The position numbers and the translations under genes are program-made. Below, one piece after another: positions 48,067-50,091 of a stretch of 50,091 nt of DNA. The notes below the pieces were generated by a model. That model saw only the letters and a list, made by a program, of their open reading frames with translations, did not search any database and was not told where the DNA came from. Origin of the DNA: Prochlorococcus sp. AG-436-E22 (lineage in GTDB: Bacteria > Cyanobacteriota > Cyanobacteriia > PCC-6307 > Cyanobiaceae); contig QCPG01000007.1 of assembly GCA_003212615.1 (NCBI GenBank), positions 1 to 50,091 on the forward strand, given 5' to 3'. The stretch's first letter is position 1, and every line of letters begins with the position of its first letter.

Positions 48067-48092
48067 ACAAAAAAAAACCCCCAGAGGGGGCT
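48067..48092 (-). terminator. rho-independent terminator of psbA
   Basis: A five-G/five-C stem (CCCCC at 48078-48082, GGGGG at 48086-48090) has a tight 3-base loop. In the minus-strand transcript it runs into about nine U. It starts 23 bases after the psbA stop, as expected for a very abundant transcript. Confidence 0.9.
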
Positions 48093-48114
48093 TGTAAATT
48101 TAAGGATTTTAAGC

Positions 48115-49197
48115 TTAACCGATAGCTGGAGCTGAAAGAGCTACTGTTGTAGACTGAGCTGCTGCTAGATCAAGTGGGAAGTTGTGAGCGTTACGCTCGT
48201 GCATTACTTCCATACCTAGGTTTGCTCTGTTAAGAACGTCACCCCATGTAGGAACAACCTTACCGTTTGCATCAACAACTGACTGGTTGAAGTTGAAACC
48301 GTTAAGATTGAATGCCATTGTGCAGATACCCATTGAAGTTAACCATACACAAACAACTGGGAATATAGCTAGGAAGAAGTGAAGACTTCTGCTATTGTTG
48401 AAACTTGCATATTGGAAGATCAAACGACCGAAGTAGCCATGAGCTGCAACGATGTTATATGTTTCTTCTTCTTGGCCAAACTTGTAACCATAGTTCTGAG
48501 ACTCTGTCTCAGTTGTTTCTCTGATTAGAGATGAAGTAACAAGTGAACCATGCATAGCTGAGAATAGAGATCCTCCGAACATACCAGCAACACCAGCCAT
48601 ATGGAATGGGTGCATAAGAATGTTGTGCTCTGCCTGGAAAACAAACATGAAGTTGAATGTTCCAGATATACCTAGAGGCATTCCGTCAGAGAATGAACCT
48701 TGACCGAATGGGTACACAAGAAATACTGCGAAAGCTGCTGAAACTGGTGCAGAGTATGCAACACAGATCCAAGGACGCATACCTAAACGGTATGAAAGCT
48801 CCCACTGTCTTCCCATGTATGCACAGATACCAATTAGGAAGTGGAAAATTACAAGCTGGTAAGGACCACCGTTATATAACCACTCATCTACAGTAGCTGC
48901 TTCCCAAATTGGGTAGAAGTGTAGACCAATAGCATTAGATGAAGGAACAACTGCACCTGAGATTATGTTGTTTCCATATAGGAATGAACCAGCAACTGGC
49001 TCTCTAATTCCGTCGATGTCTACTGGTGGTGCTGCGATGAATGCAACAATGAAGCAAGCCGCTGCTGCAAGTAGGCATGGGATCATTAAGACGCCGAACC
49101 AACCAACATAAATTCTGTTGTTAGTTGATGTTACCCACTCACAAAACTGTGGCCAACCTTTTAACAGCGAAGAACGCTGCTGCTGAATAGTTGTCAT
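48115..49197 (-). CDS. psbA: photosystem II D1 protein
   Basis: This 360-residue reaction-centre subunit starts [16 protein letters not shown] longer frame to 49293 adds 32 residues absent from the family. Five membrane helices and all hallmark stretches are present: GREXW-type [36 protein letters not shown], the QB-site region [20 protein letters not shown] and [17 protein letters not shown]. The C-terminal extension after Ala-344-equivalent is removed by CtpA. The usual position-130 residue is Gln (GRQWE), the low-light-type choice. There is no AGGAG site; the leader has two hairpins. Confidence 0.98.
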   Translation of the reverse strand: MTTIQQQRSSLLKGWPQFCEWVTSTNNRIYVGWFGVLMIPCLLAAAACFIVAFIAAPPVDIDGIREPVAGSFLYGNNIISGAVVPSSNAIGLHFYPIWEAATVDEWLYNGGPYQLVIFHFLIGICAYMGRQWELSYRLGMRPWICVAYSAPVSAAFAVFLVYPFGQGSFSDGMPLGISGTFNFMFVFQAEHNILMHPFHMAGVAGMFGGSLFSAMHGSLVTSSLIRETTETESQNYGYKFGQEEETYNIVAAHGYFGRLIFQYASFNNSRSLHFFLAIFPVVCVWLTSMGICTMAFNLNGFNFNQSVVDANGKVVPTWGDVLNRANLGMEVMHERNAHNFPLDLAAAQSTTVALSAPAIG

Positions 49198-49212
49198 GAG
49201 TTCGTAAAGTAT

Positions 49213-49254
49213 GTCTCTAAAGTGAGACGTGTAAATAAAAACGGAAGAAATCCG
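49213..49254 (-). promoter_or_regulatory. psbA 5' leader hairpins
   Basis: Two small stem-loops lie in the psbA leader. One pairs 49213-49217 (GTCTC) with 49224-49228 (GAGAC). The other pairs 49242-49245 (CGGA) with 49251-49254 (TCCG). The nearer ends 15 bases before the start codon. They may affect mRNA stability or ribosome access for this SD-less gene. Both stems are short. Confidence 0.35.
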
Positions 49255-49262
49255 CTTAAAAG

Positions 49263-49293
49263 ATTTTAGACCAAAATTGCTGAAAATGTGCAA
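49263..49293 (-). promoter_or_regulatory. candidate psbA core promoter
   Basis: On the minus strand TTGCAC (49288-49293) is followed 19 bases later by TAAAAT (49263-49268). This is close to sigma-70 -35 and -10 boxes with a slightly long spacer. It would give a leader of about 60 bases containing both hairpins. Assignment is by pattern and position only. Confidence 0.4.
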
Positions 49294-49383
49294 ATTATTT
49301 TGCTGTAAGTAAACTTATTTTTTGCAATACACAAGAAGAGAACCTCAATGTCTTAATATTTTCTTTGTTATTGAGGATTTAAC

Positions 49384-49512
49384 TTGGTAATCATCGAATG
49401 GCTTCTCAACGGAAAAAGATCTAAAGAGGTCGTTGCTTTAAAAGAAGCTAAACATAGAAGACTGCAATTAGAGGCTTTTGGAGCTGTTATTTATTGGAGC
49501 GAAAGAGTTTAG
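49384..49512 (+). CDS. 42-residue small protein beside psbA
   Basis: A short frame from a TTG at 49384 to a TAG at 49510-49512. A GAGGA ribosome site lies at 49373-49377, six bases before the start. The peptide begins VIIEWLLNGKRSKEVVALKE and ends LQLEAFGAVIYWSERV. It is a basic amphipathic helix followed by a short hydrophobic, tryptophan-containing end. Base use resembles neighbouring genes. I do not recognise a named family, but the codon pattern and ribosome site argue that it is real. It is divergent from psbA. Confidence 0.6.
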   Translation: MVIIEWLLNGKRSKEVVALKEAKHRRLQLEAFGAVIYWSERV

Positions 49513-49629
49513 ATTTACAAAAATTTAAAAGTAGTAAAAAAGGTAAAAGCGAAAACTATTAAATAAACTTATCTATAAAATAAATAATCCTTATTATCTA
49601 ATATCAATTTATTGTTCTCGTTTCTTGAT

Positions 49630-50091
49630 TTATAGGCTTTCAAACTCTTGAATCCATTCATTTTGGCAATAAATCACTTCTTTCTTTGTATAGCTCATCG
49701 CTATTTTTTTTTCTTTGTAAGCAACTTCACCAATAAAAACAGGCCAAATAAACTGATCTCTATCATATGTATGAACGATCCCTTGGCTATCAAGAAATAA
49801 TGGATCTCCTTTTTTTATCATTTTCCAATCTTGATTAGTTCTTTCAGGATGAATTAAGCCATCAATGTCTCCTTTTTCATCTCTTGGATAATCTATACTC
49901 TCTTGATGGACGTGAACAATCAATTCTTGTGGTAGTTCTATTAGATTGTTTTTCAATTTATCTATCTCTTCTCTTAAAGAGCTAATTATTATTAAAAATT
50001 TATTTATGATTTTTGGATCATAAAAGTTTTGTGCGACAGCTCCTATTTCAATAACTAAACCACATGGCCAAGCCTCCACAAGAAAGCCTGT
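49630..50091 (-). CDS. aspartoacylase-like protein, N-terminus cut by window edge
   Basis: The C-terminal 154 or so residues of an aspartoacylase/succinylglutamate desuccinylase-family metalloenzyme. Visible are TGFLVEAWPCGLVIEIGAVA (the E-x-G-x-V region after the catalytic Glu segment), then SIDYPRDEKGDIDGLIHPER and GDPLFLDSQGIVHTYD. The frame continues through the right window edge, so the zinc ligands in the N-terminal half are outside. A GTG at 50077-50079 is internal, not the true start. Such enzymes hydrolyse N-acyl amino acids; the substrate here is unknown. Confidence 0.85.
   Translation of the reverse strand, partial: TGFLVEAWPCGLVIEIGAVAQNFYDPKIINKFLIIISSLREEIDKLKNNLIELPQELIVHVHQESIDYPRDEKGDIDGLIHPERTNQDWKMIKKGDPLFLDSQGIVHTYDRDQFIWPVFIGEVAYKEKKIAMSYTKKEVIYCQNEWIQEFESL

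Noticed and set aside
49198-49293. 32-residue N-terminal extension of D1
   Set aside because: D1 starts at MTTIQQQ; the extra frame is leader sequence that also holds the hairpins and promoter-like boxes.
1-50091. CRISPR arrays, insertion sequences, prophage genes
   Set aside because: No regularly spaced repeats, transposase or phage-type proteins were found in the reading frames or spacers.

Overview
The window is a stretch of core chromosome from a picocyanobacterium, almost certainly a high-light-adapted Prochlorococcus marinus. The support is low G+C throughout, very short intergenic spaces, and six photosystem II genes (psbK, psbI, psbN, psbH, psbO, psbA) mixed with cyanobacterial genes (ntcA, crtR, txlA, ycf20-like, several cyanobacteria-only DUF families). 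The strain-level call is inference from content. I see no phage, integrase, insertion sequence, CRISPR array or island boundary. No gene-free stretch exceeds 300 bases; the longest is about 250 bases at 7128-7377.

Layout. 1-7.1 kb: a partial ygfZ-like gene, pyrE, tRNA-Met, a CNNM/CorC membrane protein, a Gfo/Idh oxidoreductase, psbK, tgt, cobS and a Hik2/CSK-like histidine kinase. 7.1-16.5 kb: an unrecognised cyanobacterial gene with an apparent frameshift at its 5' end, an esterase, purH, a DoxX protein, ispH, amt1 (with an NtcA box), sfsA, murJ and two small hypotheticals. 16.6-21.3 kb: tRNA-Arg and the tight glyA-cinA-leuC-leuD run. 21.3-27.2 kb: an LptD-like outer-membrane protein, psbI, psbN/psbH (divergent), pth, three small cyanobacterial genes and ntcA. 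27.4-32.9 kb: a CobO-like gene, dcd and thyX, then txlA, glmM, trmB and two small conserved genes. 32.9-42.1 kb: ileS, a small membrane protein, tRNA-Leu, crtR, gatC, a methylpurine-DNA glycosylase gene without a standard start codon, pyrB, small conserved genes and coaBC. 42.2-50.1 kb: psbO, sat, ftsH, a KDPG-aldolase-like gene, aroC, psbA, a 42-residue small gene and a partial aspartoacylase gene.

Functional links. D1 (psbA), PsbO and a thylakoid-type FtsH protease lie within about 7 kb, joining the damaged subunit, its stabilising protein and its repair protease. NtcA and a perfect NtcA operator before amt1 are both present. The CobO-like/dcd/thyX run links cobalamin chemistry to dNTP supply. 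Recognisable terminators follow amt1, psbH, psbO and psbA, which are expected to be strongly expressed.

I did not find a convincing new multi-gene system. The best leads are three places where the written sequence does not give a normal open gene (7378, 36716, 38206), a CobO-like protein that has lost its Walker A motif, two clean inverted repeats at divergent promoters, and an overlooked small gene beside psbA.
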